Positions 10,191 through 21,899 of a DNA stretch of 64,000 bases are shown here, one piece after another (position 1 is the stretch's first letter; every line of letters starts with the position of its first letter). The stretch spans positions 55,671,864 through 55,735,863 of the forward strand of contig CM064876.1 of assembly GCA_032719365.1 (NCBI GenBank), in the 5' to 3' direction. The notes below the pieces were generated by a model that searched no databases, was not told the origin of the DNA, and worked only from the letters and a program-made list of their open reading frames with translations. Origin of the DNA: Prinsepia uniflora (taxonomy: Eukaryota; Streptophyta; Magnoliopsida; Rosales; Rosaceae). The position numbers and the translations under genes are program-made.

Positions 10191-12099
10191 TTACATTACA
10201 AGCTTCTTGTAAGGAACAGTCTCACTCTTAGACTGTTTTTTTAGTGGTGAGTTGCTGATGGACATATGCCTAATGAACTGAAGCTGCATTACCAGAAAGA
10301 AAACATCAGGAGCTTGCCAAAATAACTTGAAAAATACCTTGAAATAGAAGAACGCATTCTTAAAGTTTCCGTAAGAAATGTTAGGAAAAACAACAATATG
10401 GTCCAAGGAAAATCCAGACCCACACTTAAAATCATGTAAATTAGATTGCTTATGATAGCCCACTGATATGCTGATTTGCATTTAGTCCTCTAACAGATCT
10501 CATATCGACGAAGAGTAAGGCAACAGAAATTTTAATCACTTCGAGATATCCAAATTTAGAATACCAATAATGATAAAGTAAAAATGATAAGGTGATCAAG
10601 GCGTGGGGATGTTGACTCGGATGAGAGTGGGAGGCTTGATTACATGGCTAATGTCAAATTGTTCCAATACAGCATAAGAAGTTAATAAATTTGGACGGTA
10701 TACACCAAAAACAGAAATTTAAAGTTGCTTTTGCATCATTGAATGATAGTATAAGCAAATAGAATATAAAATGGTTGAACTGTAAACCAAACACAAATGC
10801 AGCATGTATTCAAGGGTAATTTTCACATAAATTTGCCACACTATATTACATCGTAGATATTGACTCCGCCACCTGCTTAACTCATTGTAGTTCACTAAGA
10901 AACATGATTCCGATGAATTTACTGGTAAAGGGTTGTTTCCTTTCATACGTCTGCATCATTAATGTTCTATAACAAGAAGGCTGAAATGAAACAATGCCCA
11001 TCAGGTTTCTGTTCCTCTTAGTTCTATTTCACAATATCAGTGTTTCCATATAGCCATCAGATATATGTTATACACATATGCCCGTGAGAATGCAATGTTG
11101 GTTTTGAACTTGGTACGAACATAAGATTCTCATGAATTAAAAAGTAAACACAAAAGGAGCTGTCTATACCGTAAATTTGGATCAAAGTTGAGTGATACAA
11201 AATAGAACTTATTGTGAATTGATGATAAAAGTCAAAAAGGAATATACGAGAGATATTTCAGTTAAACTTTCAATAATCCAATAAGAAAACATAAGACTTA
11301 CTTGATCACCATCCTTTATTCCAAATTTCTGGATGCATGCCTTGTCATTAGTTAGCTTCTGACCTACATGACACAAGCAGAAATTCCCCCAAACTAGTGA
11401 CCTGCGAAAACAAAATCAATTAATCGTTTGCATTTCAGAAAAAAATTTTGACAGCAAAAGAGAACATTAAAAGCCAGAATAATAAGAAAAGAATTTTCAT
11501 CAGATCGATGTCAGCATTATAAAATATCCAATAAGTTTTACCATGGAGTCTTGCCTTGCAACGAACCGAAGACCTCTTCCACTGCTTGTTTGAGCTCTGC
11601 TACTGTAGCAGTTCTCCTAACACAAATTTCTGCAGAATTGAAATCTCAGTGACTCAGCAAATAACGAAAAAGGAAATTCATAAAGGGTAATTAGAACTTT
11701 GGGTGAGTGATTATGGGACATGGAACCCGGCGATGGAAAATAAAGAAGGCAAAAACCAATATGGGTAGCAATTCTATATGAGACTGAAGGGTTTTAACTT
11801 TATTTAGATTTTGTTGCCTAAAGGAGCCACATTCATAACCAAATAAATTTTTCCAAAAGCAGAGTTTCACTTTCCTAAAATCAGCTTCGCAGAGACGAAG
11901 TCAACACGAGAAAGGAAAAACTAGAGTTACCGAAAACAGAACCGTCGAGCTTAAGAATGGAGAGCTTGAGAGCCGGAAGCTGAGGGAGTTTCTTGTAGGA
12001 GCGGTCGTGGGTGTAGGTCCGTACATCACTATCGCGAACGTCGTCGTTTCGCTTGAGTGGAGCCAAGCACCGCCGCTGTATCAGATTCAAAATTCTCAT
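10191..12099 (-). CDS. SNRNP25: U11/U12 snRNP 25 kDa protein (minor spliceosome), 4 exons
   Basis: The product is a small ubiquitin-like-fold protein of the U11/U12 di-snRNP, which recognises U12-type introns in the nucleus. Coding exons (minus strand): 12099-11931, 11629-11542, 11401-11302, 10283-10191, giving 149 aa; all three introns are GT-AG (about 301, 140 and 1018 nt). The translation reads LKLSILKLDGSVFEICVRR (about residues 44-62), then TATVAELKQAVEEVFGS, TPWSLVWGNFCLCHVGQKLT and GIKDGDQLQFIRHMS; this beta-grasp order and the W-W-G-Q-K-L-T and G-I-x-D-x-D-x-L-x-F-I spacing match the SNRNP25 family. The start at 12099 is chosen because composition changes just upstream; an in-frame ATG at 12177 would add 26 residues. 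The C-terminus is a short basic tail. No disruption is seen. Confidence 0.88.
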
Positions 12100-12346
12100 A
12101 GTGTCACTGCCATCACCGCCATTATTCCTCCGAATACTTATAGCAAAATTAAATATAATCAAACACTCAAAATTCAAGCTCGACCTCTTCCTTATAAAGC
12201 TTACGAACGTCAGATTATGAAACTTGATAATAATTTCAATAAAAAATCATGAAAATTTCAGAGATGATAAATTATAAGTGTATTGTACACAGTTAGCTAT
12301 GGTGAGGACTGTGTTGCATGAATGTTGATTGAAGAGTGAACGCTGC

Positions 12347-12377
<31 letters not shown>

Positions 12378-12496
12378 TGAGGAAGTTTGGTTGTAGCCCT
12401 TGTGGCTTTGAAGACGGAGAGACCGTTATGGCTGGTTTTGATTTTTGACGCCTTGGCTTCTGTGTGAGTGAGTTAAATAGGCGCGTGTATATCAAT

Positions 12497-12536
<40 letters not shown>

Positions 12537-12582
12537 GGGGGGTGGTTGTTTTATTGGGTGAAAGTTTATTTTTGTTTGTAAG
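12100..12582 (-). promoter_or_regulatory. SNRNP25 5' leader and proximal promoter region
   Basis: This holds the presumed 5' untranslated region and promoter of SNRNP25. A (GA)n run at about 12347-12371 reads as (CT)n on the gene strand, a common feature of plant core promoters and leaders. A short upstream ATG lies near 12248 on the gene strand and is followed within a few codons by a stop. A long poly-G run follows further upstream, and the hAT element begins at 12583, so the promoter space before transposon DNA is under 0.5 kb. Confidence 0.5.
12499..12535. repeat. 37-base poly-G homopolymer
   Basis: Positions 12499-12535 are uninterrupted G, followed after one A by six more G. On the gene strand it is poly-C about 400 bp upstream of the SNRNP25 start. 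Such tracts can form G-quadruplex or triplex structures. Length is likely variable between individuals and unreliable in any assembly. Confidence 0.9.
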
Positions 12583-13478
12583 TAAGGATTGAAATTTCGA
12601 TTTACGGATATCTCGTTTCAAATATCGATATCGTTTACGGTTAACAAAAATGATGGAAATTCGGTCTTAAAGTTAGAAATTTGGAATGAAATTTTGGGAA
12701 AAAATTAAGTACTCAATGATGATTATATAGGACTAATAAAAACTATAAAATGACTTTGATATAATAAATATATGATGAATAATAGATATAATAGGGTTCT
12801 GCCGATGACTAATAATATAAAATTTTAAATATAAACATAAATTGAAATGAATTACTATAATTGAATGTTAACATAAAAATAAACATAAAAAAATGTCAAT
12901 GGAAGAAAAATTATAAAATGAGTAAATATATTTAAAATTGGAAAAAAAAGATGATAAAATAGAGCCAATCTTTGTTCAAAAATTGGAAAAAATTCATATA
13001 TTTAAAATTGAAAAAAAAGGAAAACATTTGAAAAAATGAATTAAAAAAAAGGGAAAACATTTGAAAAAATAAAAGCATAGGGGGGATCTTGGATTCGAAC
13101 CAAGGTTATTTAAAGGGAAACTTTTTAAAAGCCCAGCCAACTCAACTAGCCCAACATAGTTGACAATATAACAATGGTATAATATATAAAGTAAACCAAC
13201 TAACACTATTTCAGAGTCTCCTTCTTCCTCTCGCGGGTCTACCTTTCGGATTTTTTGACCTGGCGGCATGACCCGACTGGAATCCACATATTTTACGTTC
13301 GATTTTCATGAACTTTATTCCTATCTCAATCGTTTTCATCAAATAATGAGATCTATGAGCTTAAAACAAAACAAAATGTCGAAATTTCGCGAAATTCCCC
13401 CCCCCCCCTTAGCCGCCGGCCAATTTTAACGAAATTTCGGGCGATATATCGCCGATATTGACGACATTTTCATCACTG
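12583..13478. mobile_element. Non-autonomous hAT element, 0.9 kb, same family as 1149-3204
   Basis: It is flanked by the 8-bp duplication TTTGTAAG (12575-12582) and TTTGTACG (13479-13486), one mismatch. The right end reverse-complemented reads CAGTGATGAAAATGTCG; the left end, TAAGGATTGAAATTTCG, is more decayed. Its left part is the reverse complement of the right end of the 1149-3204 element, including the stretch with ggactaataaaaactataaa near 12727, so the two belong to one family in opposite orientations. No transposase is encoded. It lies upstream of SNRNP25. Confidence 0.78.
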
Positions 13479-13486
13479 TTTGTACG

Positions 13487-15100
13487 TTAAAAAAATACTT
13501 GAAATTACTTGAAATTAAAAAAGGAAAAGGAATTAGCAATAATAAGATCTAGTGGTAGCGTTGTAGCCAGCGCGCGAAGTCAGCATGGACCTAGGGCTAG
13601 GGGGTCCTGATTCCTCATTGAATTTTATATATTTGAATGTAATATGTGTATAAATATATTATAATATATTTTAATGAATTACAATTTTATTAATAAGTAA
13701 GGATATTATATAATTATAGTTAATTATATATTTTGGAATTCACATTCAATTTGAAAATATAATTTTCGATTTCCTAATGCACATATATAGTATTATCAAT
13801 AAAAAAAAATCATAATGATATTTTGATATAAAAGTACATAATTTGTATTATAGTTAATTTTTTTTTTCAATTTTTTCAATTTTATGAATGTATACTTTTT
13901 CGAAGACAATTGTATATGGTTATCCATAGTATATAGTTATCCATACAATATGTCATCATTGTTCGAATTTGAGACCGACTGTTTGCAAGTCAACACTATA
14001 ACCAACTTAAATAGACCTTCTTAACAACGTTGTTATATCTTTATGGATGATGATGATGGATCTTTATTCAATTTCATGGATAATGATGATACAACTAATT
14101 CTCTAATAATGAATAGATTTTAAATTTACTTAACTATGTAAGTTGAATTTAAAAAAAAAAAAGAGATTCTAATTGATTTTATTTCAAAATTTTCTGATAA
14201 AATTCAATTGACTAATCCAGCGTTTGAAAAATGGCAAAAGAATTGGAATCTCTAAAGTGGGTACTTCAGCAAATACCCTTTTTTATTTTTATTTTATAAT
14301 TAAAAAATTAGCTCAAGTGTATTTTGGATGTGTGGAACCATAAAATATCCGTGATGCATACCATAATTTTTATAATGATGATATTACCACTAGTATAAAC
14401 GATCATACGATATCTCATAGTCTTTGCATTAATTTAATATATTTAATTAATCAGATCAATGCTAATGATAGATAACCTTCTCGTGAGATATGTATTATTA
14501 TTTATATAGTTAGTAATACGTTATTACTTCTAGTAGAATCACTTATTTAACATTATTTCTTTCAACTAATCAGACGCTCTGATGACCCTTAAAGTTTCAC
14601 TATAAATACAGGGTTTCATTCACATCTAAAGGTAATTCAAAAGACCCATTCTCTCTCAGGAACTAACTTAGGGTGGGATACTCTTTTTCCTTGATTGTTC
14701 GATTGGGGTGGGATACTCTTTTTCCTCATTGAATTTTTCTCAGTCTATTTTGCAAGGTTGGGTTTTTAATTAAGCCCCTCATGCACCATAATCATTTCTA
14801 AACTTCCTCATTATCAATGGAATCTTCATTCCAATCAAAAGAAAAAAAAAATGTATAGAAAAAAATAAAGATTATACCTTATGTAGCAAGGAAAAAAATT
14901 CTTTATATACATAAATCTTATGTTATCTTAATTGAATTAATGAGCTAATTAGACTAATTAGTTAGTGTCACCAACATTATTATTCTTTACCGATATTATT
15001 TTCTTACTTATAATTTGTGTCTATATAAATATACATATCATATTTTATTTCAATACAATAATATAACCTACTGTTGCAAAGTACATGAAGGAAGAGAAAG
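13487..15100. other. AT-rich intergenic DNA
   Basis: No gene is recognisable. A GC-richer island at about 13545-13620 begins gatctagtggtagcgttg, which resembles the A box of a tRNA-derived SINE; the B box is too imperfect to call. A 22-bp phrase beginning gggtgggatactctttt is tandemly repeated at about 14671 and 14706. Confidence 0.4.
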
Positions 15101-15783
15101 AAGTTCATCGATTAATCAGTTTAACTAACCCTTCTATAAAATTAGGATTAGGGTTTAGCACATGAACCAGATAACTAAGGGTGTCAATTTTTGACACAAC
15201 TCGATACCCAACTCGAAACTCGCACAAAATTTATTCGGGTCAACCTGCACGATTAAAATTTCCGGTCATTTTCGGGTCAACCCATTATGACCCGTTTAAT
15301 AAACGGCTGGGTTTCGGGTCAACCTGTTAACCCGTTTAATAAATTGGTAGATTTCGGGTTAACAGGTTAACCTGTATATTGGCTTATATATTGACTCATT
15401 TAATAAATGTGTCATTACTAACCCGTATATCTATCCATTTACCTACCTAAATACCTATCAAATCTTATAATTTAAATAGGTTAAATATGTTAAACAGGTT
15501 AAACGGGTCAAACAGTTCATAAGTTAATTGGGTTTTGAGTACGACTTGTTTATTAAATGGGTTACATGGCTTACGCGGGTCATTAACAGGTTGGGTTCAG
15601 GTTGGATATTTTTGACACGATTATTAAACGGGTCGGGTTAGGGTTGGGCATAAATGGATAAAACAAAATCCATGACACAACACAAACCCGACACGACAAG
15701 ACCCATTGCTACCCCTACAGATTACCTATCTACTAGTTTATCCTATATATGTAATAGTCATTATAGATACATCATTTACAACA
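15101..15783 (-). mobile_element. Copia 3' LTR (left edge approximate), split by a hAT MITE
   Basis: On the minus strand the purine tract CATAGGGGAG is followed directly by TGTTGTAAATGATG at 15783, the layout of a polypurine tract followed by an LTR start. The matching sequence at about 39770-39885 is a second copy without the MITE, which supports the LTR identity. The left edge could not be placed by a target duplication. Confidence 0.55.
15176..15717. mobile_element. hAT MITE, 542 bp
   Basis: Ends are TAAGGGTGTCAAT and (reverse-complemented) TAGGGGTAGCAATGG, the TAGGGGTG-type terminus of many plant hAT MITEs. The flanks are CAGATAAC (15168-15175) and CAGATTAC (15718-15725), an 8-bp duplication with one mismatch. 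The interior is made of direct and inverted copies of a gacccgtttaataaacggg-like word. No coding capacity. The paralogous LTR copy at 39.8 kb shows the unoccupied site. Confidence 0.85.
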
Positions 15784-16154
15784 CTCCCCTATGAATATTT
15801 CATATAATAGTGATGTTTGGCTACGCGCCTAGGTGTTGTCTCATTAAAACCTTGTCAGGTGACAAAAACTGTAACGACCCGAATCTCGAGGAAACGTGAA
15901 ATTGGAAAAGTTAAGGAGAAAATGAAAATTTTGCCCCTAGGTCAAGAGTTGACTTTTTTTGTCAAAGTCAAAATGTTGGTTGTTTGATCGGGACCTTGAT
16001 TAGGTGATTTGAGAAGACCGTTAATTTCTGAGTCCGTTGATAGGTGGCATGCCAAAAACGGAGTTCGAAAGGTTTCGTTTCGAGTCTAGGATATATAGGG
16101 GAATTTTGGTAATTTTATTTGAAGGGAATTTAGGTAATTTTCTTATGAGATTTT

Positions 16155-18882
16155 TGACACACCCTGACCCGAAAAGTCCACTTAGGGCACGTAGGTCGAG
16201 ATATGTTGGCCAGCATCTGGACGATGACATCTAGATGACGAAGCCAATTAAATAAAATGAAGATGTTTTATGAGTCGAGGGAAACATATTCGGTCGAAAC
16301 CGATCACGTTTCACCCCACAGCGGAAGCATAAAGCGGGGTCAAGATTGATGATCATATTATTAGACCTTACTATCTAAAGCATCTGATCACGTCAACTTC
16401 GCTCCAAGACTTAGAAGCTGATGTCAGAGCAGCTACTTAGCCTTCTCGAAGTATGTGCACCACAACGATACCTGAGGAGTTTAAAACAAAAAGGGTAGGT
16501 TGACTCGGTTATTATTTCACTGTAAAACCATTTTCAATAAACAACATTTAACCCCTCTTTTTAGTATAAAACCCAAAAGCATTTACAACATACTTCCACA
16601 TAATATGAGAAATACCATATGAATCATAAAATAATAGTTTAACCGATATTCATAAACGAGCCATGCAGAAACCATAAATATGTCACCATATCAACCCACA
16701 TCATCAATGCTCTTGAGTCACCTCGAGTCTCATACTCGGTACCACGACCACGTGAAATTTGGGTGCCTCGCACCGTCACCTCATGTCCCTTAGAACTCGA
16801 GGTACAAGCTGGTGCACTTTTAACTAGGATTACAAGCAGCGCGGGTGATCAATCATGAGGAGGCTGGTCTGTGGCCATACAGATGGGTGCAGGATACTAG
16901 CCACTCGTAAGTGGGTTTTAAACATCTCAATCTCCTCAATGCCTCAGGGTCTCTCATGCAATGCAATGTATGTGACTCGAATCATACAACTATGTGTATT
17001 TACCATATTACAGTAGATAAACATAACCGGATATGCATAACAACCATTCATCACAATCTCATACTACAATAGTCACATAATAAATCATGCATGCTCAACA
17101 AGTATCATAATGTGCAAACATCGTAAGACGTGCAAGTTACAAAGGATATAAAACACGATTTAGGGAAATGGGGTCCACTCACACGGGTCGGGGAGTCGGA
17201 TCACCCGAAAAATCAAACAACTTACAAGCTCCAAACCTAGTCCGCCCCTAAGGAGACCATTGACATGAATTAGAACCACCTCAAAAACATTTTATAGGCT
17301 AAGTTCATTAAGGGTAGTCTAAAATGGTCCTTAGAAATACTCCACAAAGACCTAAATATGTTTAAGAATTACTGGGACCCTAGAAAACAGCTACCATAAA
17401 CTGTCGGGCTTGGAAAAACGACTCTACGTGCCTTTTTAGGGCTGGAAAACCGCCTAAAACAGTATGAAATGGCCTAAAATAGTGCCCACGTGTCGTCGTG
17501 AGTCAAAAAAAGGCCCCACGTGCCGCCACGCACCCACCTAGGCTCAGGAAATGGCTCACGTACCGACAGGAACCTACATGCCCGGCCACCCGCCCACACG
17601 CGCACGTACGTTGTGCGTGTGTGGCTACAGTGTTACACATGCGGGAATGTTCCTTGAATATTCCATGGAATATTCCATTAATGTACATTAGTTTGAACGT
17701 TAGTTTAGGTGTTGACCAACTGTGGACTAACGGGTTGACCGTTGATTGGTCGTCACCGGAAACCCGCCACAGATGGCGGTTGGACCACCGTCAGGGTCGC
17801 CGACCACAACGGCTGGAAATTGGAAAACTCGACATGCATATAGTCCAAAATGATCAACTTGATACTAGGAGTTTAAATATCTAGTTTTTTTGGTGAAGAA
17901 AGTACCTCACTCGAACAGAAAAACGCTCGGAATTGGCGGCTCTGTAGGTTTTCCAGTGACCTTCTCCACTGTGAGTCTTCACACCCAAAATCACATGAAA
18001 TACAACAAATCAATTCTACTCTTCATCAGGAGTACGAAAAATAGGCTTTTAGATCGGGAATATAACTCACTTGATTGGAGAGACGTCGGGAAGCCACAGT
18101 TTGAGTTTTCCAATGATGCCTTACCGTCGTGGTCCTCGCACATAAACGAGTATGTAAATGGCATCAGGAAACATCAGCGATCCAACTAACAACATTAATC
18201 AAGCTTAAAATATCGTCCTTACCTCCCTATATCACGAATCCAACGAATTAAAGGCCGGTCAATGTCGGGTATGAGTCAGGTCCAAGTCTAGTTTGTCTCG
18301 TCGTTCATTCCCGGATGGCCCTAATGAGCTTGAATTGGTTTCTACGACCTCGATAGGGTAGAGTGGAGTCATTGGTATCCGGCTGGGTTGTGATTGTATT
18401 GCCTTGGTGAAGATGACGTTCACGGTCGAGAGAAGATGGTTGTGAAAATCCTCTGTTCTTATTTGAGTGTTGCATAAACCGAATGGCGTAGAAAGTTTGG
18501 ATGCGAGAAACTTGGGGGTTTCGAGGGAGAGGAATAACAAGGGTGAATCGAAAGAGAATGGAGGGATGGTGGTGGCTATTTTTTATTCGGTAGGAGGTCA
18601 CCAAAACCCAGTCCCTTCAGTATGGTTCGAGAATGATGGTGGAGTGTTCAATGAAAGTCCCTATTTCTTCAACATCTGGTGAGTGATATCCCACGCAACA
18701 ATTGGGTTTTGGGGCCTTGGGCCAATTTTTCACTTACAGATCTTAGGGAAGGCTTGGACTAAGGTTTTGGGCCTTACCAACAAGCCTTAGACTAGACAAA
18801 GCCCAATACAAAACTCTAGGATAATTTAGTAATTTTAAAAGGAAAATTTGATTTCAAATAATTTTGGGTACGAGATGTAACA
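16155..18882 (-). mobile_element. Nested solo LTR, 2.73 kb, minus orientation
   Basis: On the plus strand it starts TGACACACCCTGACCCG and ends GAGATGTAACA; on the minus strand it is therefore TGTTACATCTC...GGGTGTGTCA. The flanks are the perfect duplication ATTTT (16150-16154 and 18883-18887), which splits the host solo LTR. Length (2728 bp), edge motifs and a GC-rich CACG/CGCACG block (about 17500-17640) place it in the same long-LTR group but a different subfamily from its host. No open frame resembles a retroelement protein. Confidence 0.9.
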
Positions 18883-20324
18883 ATTTTTATGAGGCTGAAT
18901 AGGACAGGGACAAGTGTCCCTTATCTGTTTCGTGTTGGTGCACCAGCTTGTGTGTGTTGTGTGAGTGGTTTTAAGTGTTTGTGTGTGAAGTGTGGTCTTG
19001 AGACGAGAAGGAAAAACCATGAGGGAAAAAAGAAAACATAGAGGAAGAATAGGGGAGAACCTAGAAAAGAGAGCGAGACGAGAGGGATGAAGGAAAGAAA
19101 AAAACTGAGAGAGAATAGGAGAATGGAAGGAGGTCTCTGAACCCAGAACCGATCGTGGACCATGAGCGAGATTTCAAGGTTGGGTTGTGTGATCAAGGCT
19201 TCGACTAGGAAACCAAAAACCAAGTCCATGAATGATCTCCTTGGGTCCCTACCATCTTAACGAGATGCTAACACATGGTTTTAAACCCTAAAATCAATCA
19301 AACAGTATGGATGCATCTTGGTCGTGAGTTCATCGTGTATTGGACGATTTTGGGTAAGTTTTTCTCCATTTTGATGTTACAGACCTCTTTCTAGGTTAGA
19401 GATGAGTATTTTGGGAAGAAAAAGGAGTGAAAACGGTGGAGAATTCAGCGTTTTAGAACCAGGTCAGGTCGCGGGGTCGAGCGACCCGCGAACTAGGTAA
19501 ACGGGCGACAAGGATGATCTACAGTGCCCGGCGCGTGGGCTCACACATAGTAGTTTTAGGTGGAATTTGGGGGCGCTTGCCAAAGAATCTGATGATGCGT
19601 CCAACATGCCTTTTGATATTTTCAATGTTACGAACATTTTGGCGCAGGTTTCGAGTCAATTCGACACCTTTTCAGGGTTATTTTGGTTGTCTAAAGATTT
19701 AGGGTTCGTTTTAAACTCGTTTAAAAATCCCAAAAAAATTATGGGATTAAAATAAAGTATAATTGAGATGGTTAATGACCTTTAGATGTGATTTATGATA
19801 GGTTTTGAGATTCCTGAAAAATACGGAAAAATGTGCAAAGTGGAATTCTGCGATACAGAGGTATATGAGTAGACTTTTTTTCCCTAAATTATTAAGCATG
19901 CATACTTACATGATTTAAAGGTGTTTCTATGTGATTTTGATAACATTGGATTGATTTGGATTTTATATGAATTTTGACGATTTTATGAAAATTTAAATAA
20001 TATTTTATTACACATTTTTTGAGGTTTTCGGTAAATTGGTTTTAGATACCGTTTTGATTGTTATTGCGAATTGAACTTGATTTATGATATGAAATAACGT
20101 GATTTGAAATATTCATGGTGTTTATACGATTTCTGAACGGTTTTTACAGAAGCTAAGTCATGGCAAGTTTTACGAGAACTAAGCTTGATTTGTGGTTTTG
20201 GGCTTAGGCCCGAGGATCGAATTATGGTTTGAAGTGTGATACGGAGTTGTGGTATGAGTATGTGTTTCTCGGAACTTATGATTTGTGAAATGTTTTTGTG
20301 CTTATGTTGATTGGTTGTGAGCCT

Positions 20325-20745
20325 TGGAAGTCGAGCTCGGGGCTCCAAATCTTGAGATTGGTATTGTGTTGGTGACTCAGACGTCGTGTCGGGGGCTCCA
20401 AATCCTGAGTCGGATGTCACTTGGACGTCGAGCCAAGGGCTCCGAATCCTGAGTGAGTATGTGATGGCCTACCGATAGTGCACTTGTGATATGATAATTG
20501 AGATTGTGCTTGTGTGTTATTGATGTGATGAGTCGTGTTGTATGACGTATGTGTGGTTATGATACCTGTTGTGATTTCATGTTGATATTTCTTTGATATT
20601 GTGATGAGTAGTCTCAGACGTCGAGCAGGGCTCTATATCCTGAGACCAGTGTGTTATGGCGACTCAGACGTCGAGTTAGGCTCTATATCCTGAGTTGGTT
20701 TTCACTTGGACATCGAGCTGGACTCTGTATCCTGAGTGATTGATA
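20325..20745 (+). repeat. Minisatellite-like repeats inside the solo LTR
   Basis: The phrase gactcagacgtcg, a variable g(a)gctc stretch and atcctgag recur about seven times in two clusters (20371-20455 and 20605-20745) with units of roughly 30-50 bp. Other LTRs of the group carry unrelated short repeats at about the same place. Confidence 0.75.
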
Positions 20746-21899
20746 TGCATGCTAGTAGTGCAGCGTTATTGATGATTGATGTTGTGCATCAGTGATGAAA
20801 TGGCTATTTGTGTTTCGTTGTGGTGATGTAAGATATGGATTTGGTTCTGTGTGATTGCTATATTGGCTATGTGTGGATTTACGTGATGTGAAATTGTACT
20901 TGAATGATTGGATTGACTTATTGGAGGTCTTGATGGTTTCATGTGGTTTTTGACTTGGATATACCGTTCACGCATTTCAAGAATTATAAACTATTTTTCG
21001 TTTTAATCAAAGTGAAATGGTTTTCGTATGCATGCATGGTTTTGGAAAATAGAGGGTAAAAGCTGGATGTTTTCAAATTATGTTTTTAAAACATTTCTTT
21101 TTGTCCACTCATACGTTTTCTTGGGTTTTTAACCCTCCAGGGCTGCTACATGGAAATCGAGACTGGAGAGGCAGAGGCATGAACTAGCGAGATTTGCGTT
21201 TATCCCTTGTCTGACAAGGCTTTTATCAGTCAGGAGCATGGCCCGTGTGTACTATTCTTATGTATCCGGGTGGGGTCCTGTCAAAAACCCTATGAGATAA
21301 AAATAACCTTGATCGAAGGAAAAAAAGTGTAGTGCGCATGAATAAGAAGTAATCACATCAAAACCCCCAGGGGTAACTGAAGTAATCTCTTATGGAATAT
21401 GAGTAGATAGTACGTCTTTGAGATAGAATGCATTAGAGCTGCTACACTAAAGCTTTGCCCGCTAACCTGGTGGGAAAAACCCATGGTCAAAAGGAAAAAA
21501 TGAGTAGATGCATATGGATCAATCATGACATCTTCAGGATGCATTATTAATGGGGTGACCATACCAAGATACTTGGTATACTCTATGATACTCGGTATGC
21601 TTCAGGATACTCAATATACTTCAGGATACTTAGTATGCTTCGGGATACTTAGTATGCTTCAAAATACTCCCCCTGATATCGTCTCTCCTTGAAAATTAAG
21701 AAGTAGGTAGATCAGCCAGTCTACGCAAGCTAATGCCATGAACATGCTGCTAGAATGTTACATTGGGTAATGAATTATTATTATCTGCTATAATGAAACT
21801 GGTTCTCATATCCTCGATGTAGGCATTATTATCTATGTAGATAATCATCAGTTCATTATTAATGGAATGTAGTCCATTAGTACTTCGAATATACCCCCC

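Larger units (their letters stand above)
15870..21283 (+). mobile_element. Solo LTR of the long-LTR group, split by another solo LTR
   Basis: The sequence starts TGTAACGACCCGAATC and ends GGGGTCCTGTCA, and is flanked by the perfect 5-bp duplication AAAAC (15865-15869 and 21284-21288) inside the Copia tail. No second LTR or internal domain is present, so it is a solo LTR left by recombination between LTRs. Subtracting the nested insertion and its 5-bp duplication leaves 2681 bp. It contains the block gagtccgttgataggtggca (16031), a GC-rich box (about 19470-19570) and short tandem repeats (20325-20745). Short frames in it look fortuitous. Confidence 0.9.

Noticed and set aside
12247..12621. A 124-codon minus-strand frame with a long proline run
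   Set aside because: The prolines are only the complement of the 37-base poly-G run, and the remainder is CT repeat and promoter sequence of SNRNP25.
13083..13110. tRNA-like phrase ggattcgaaccaagg
   Set aside because: It resembles the complement of a T-loop region, but no matching acceptor or anticodon stems could be found; it is inside a hAT element.
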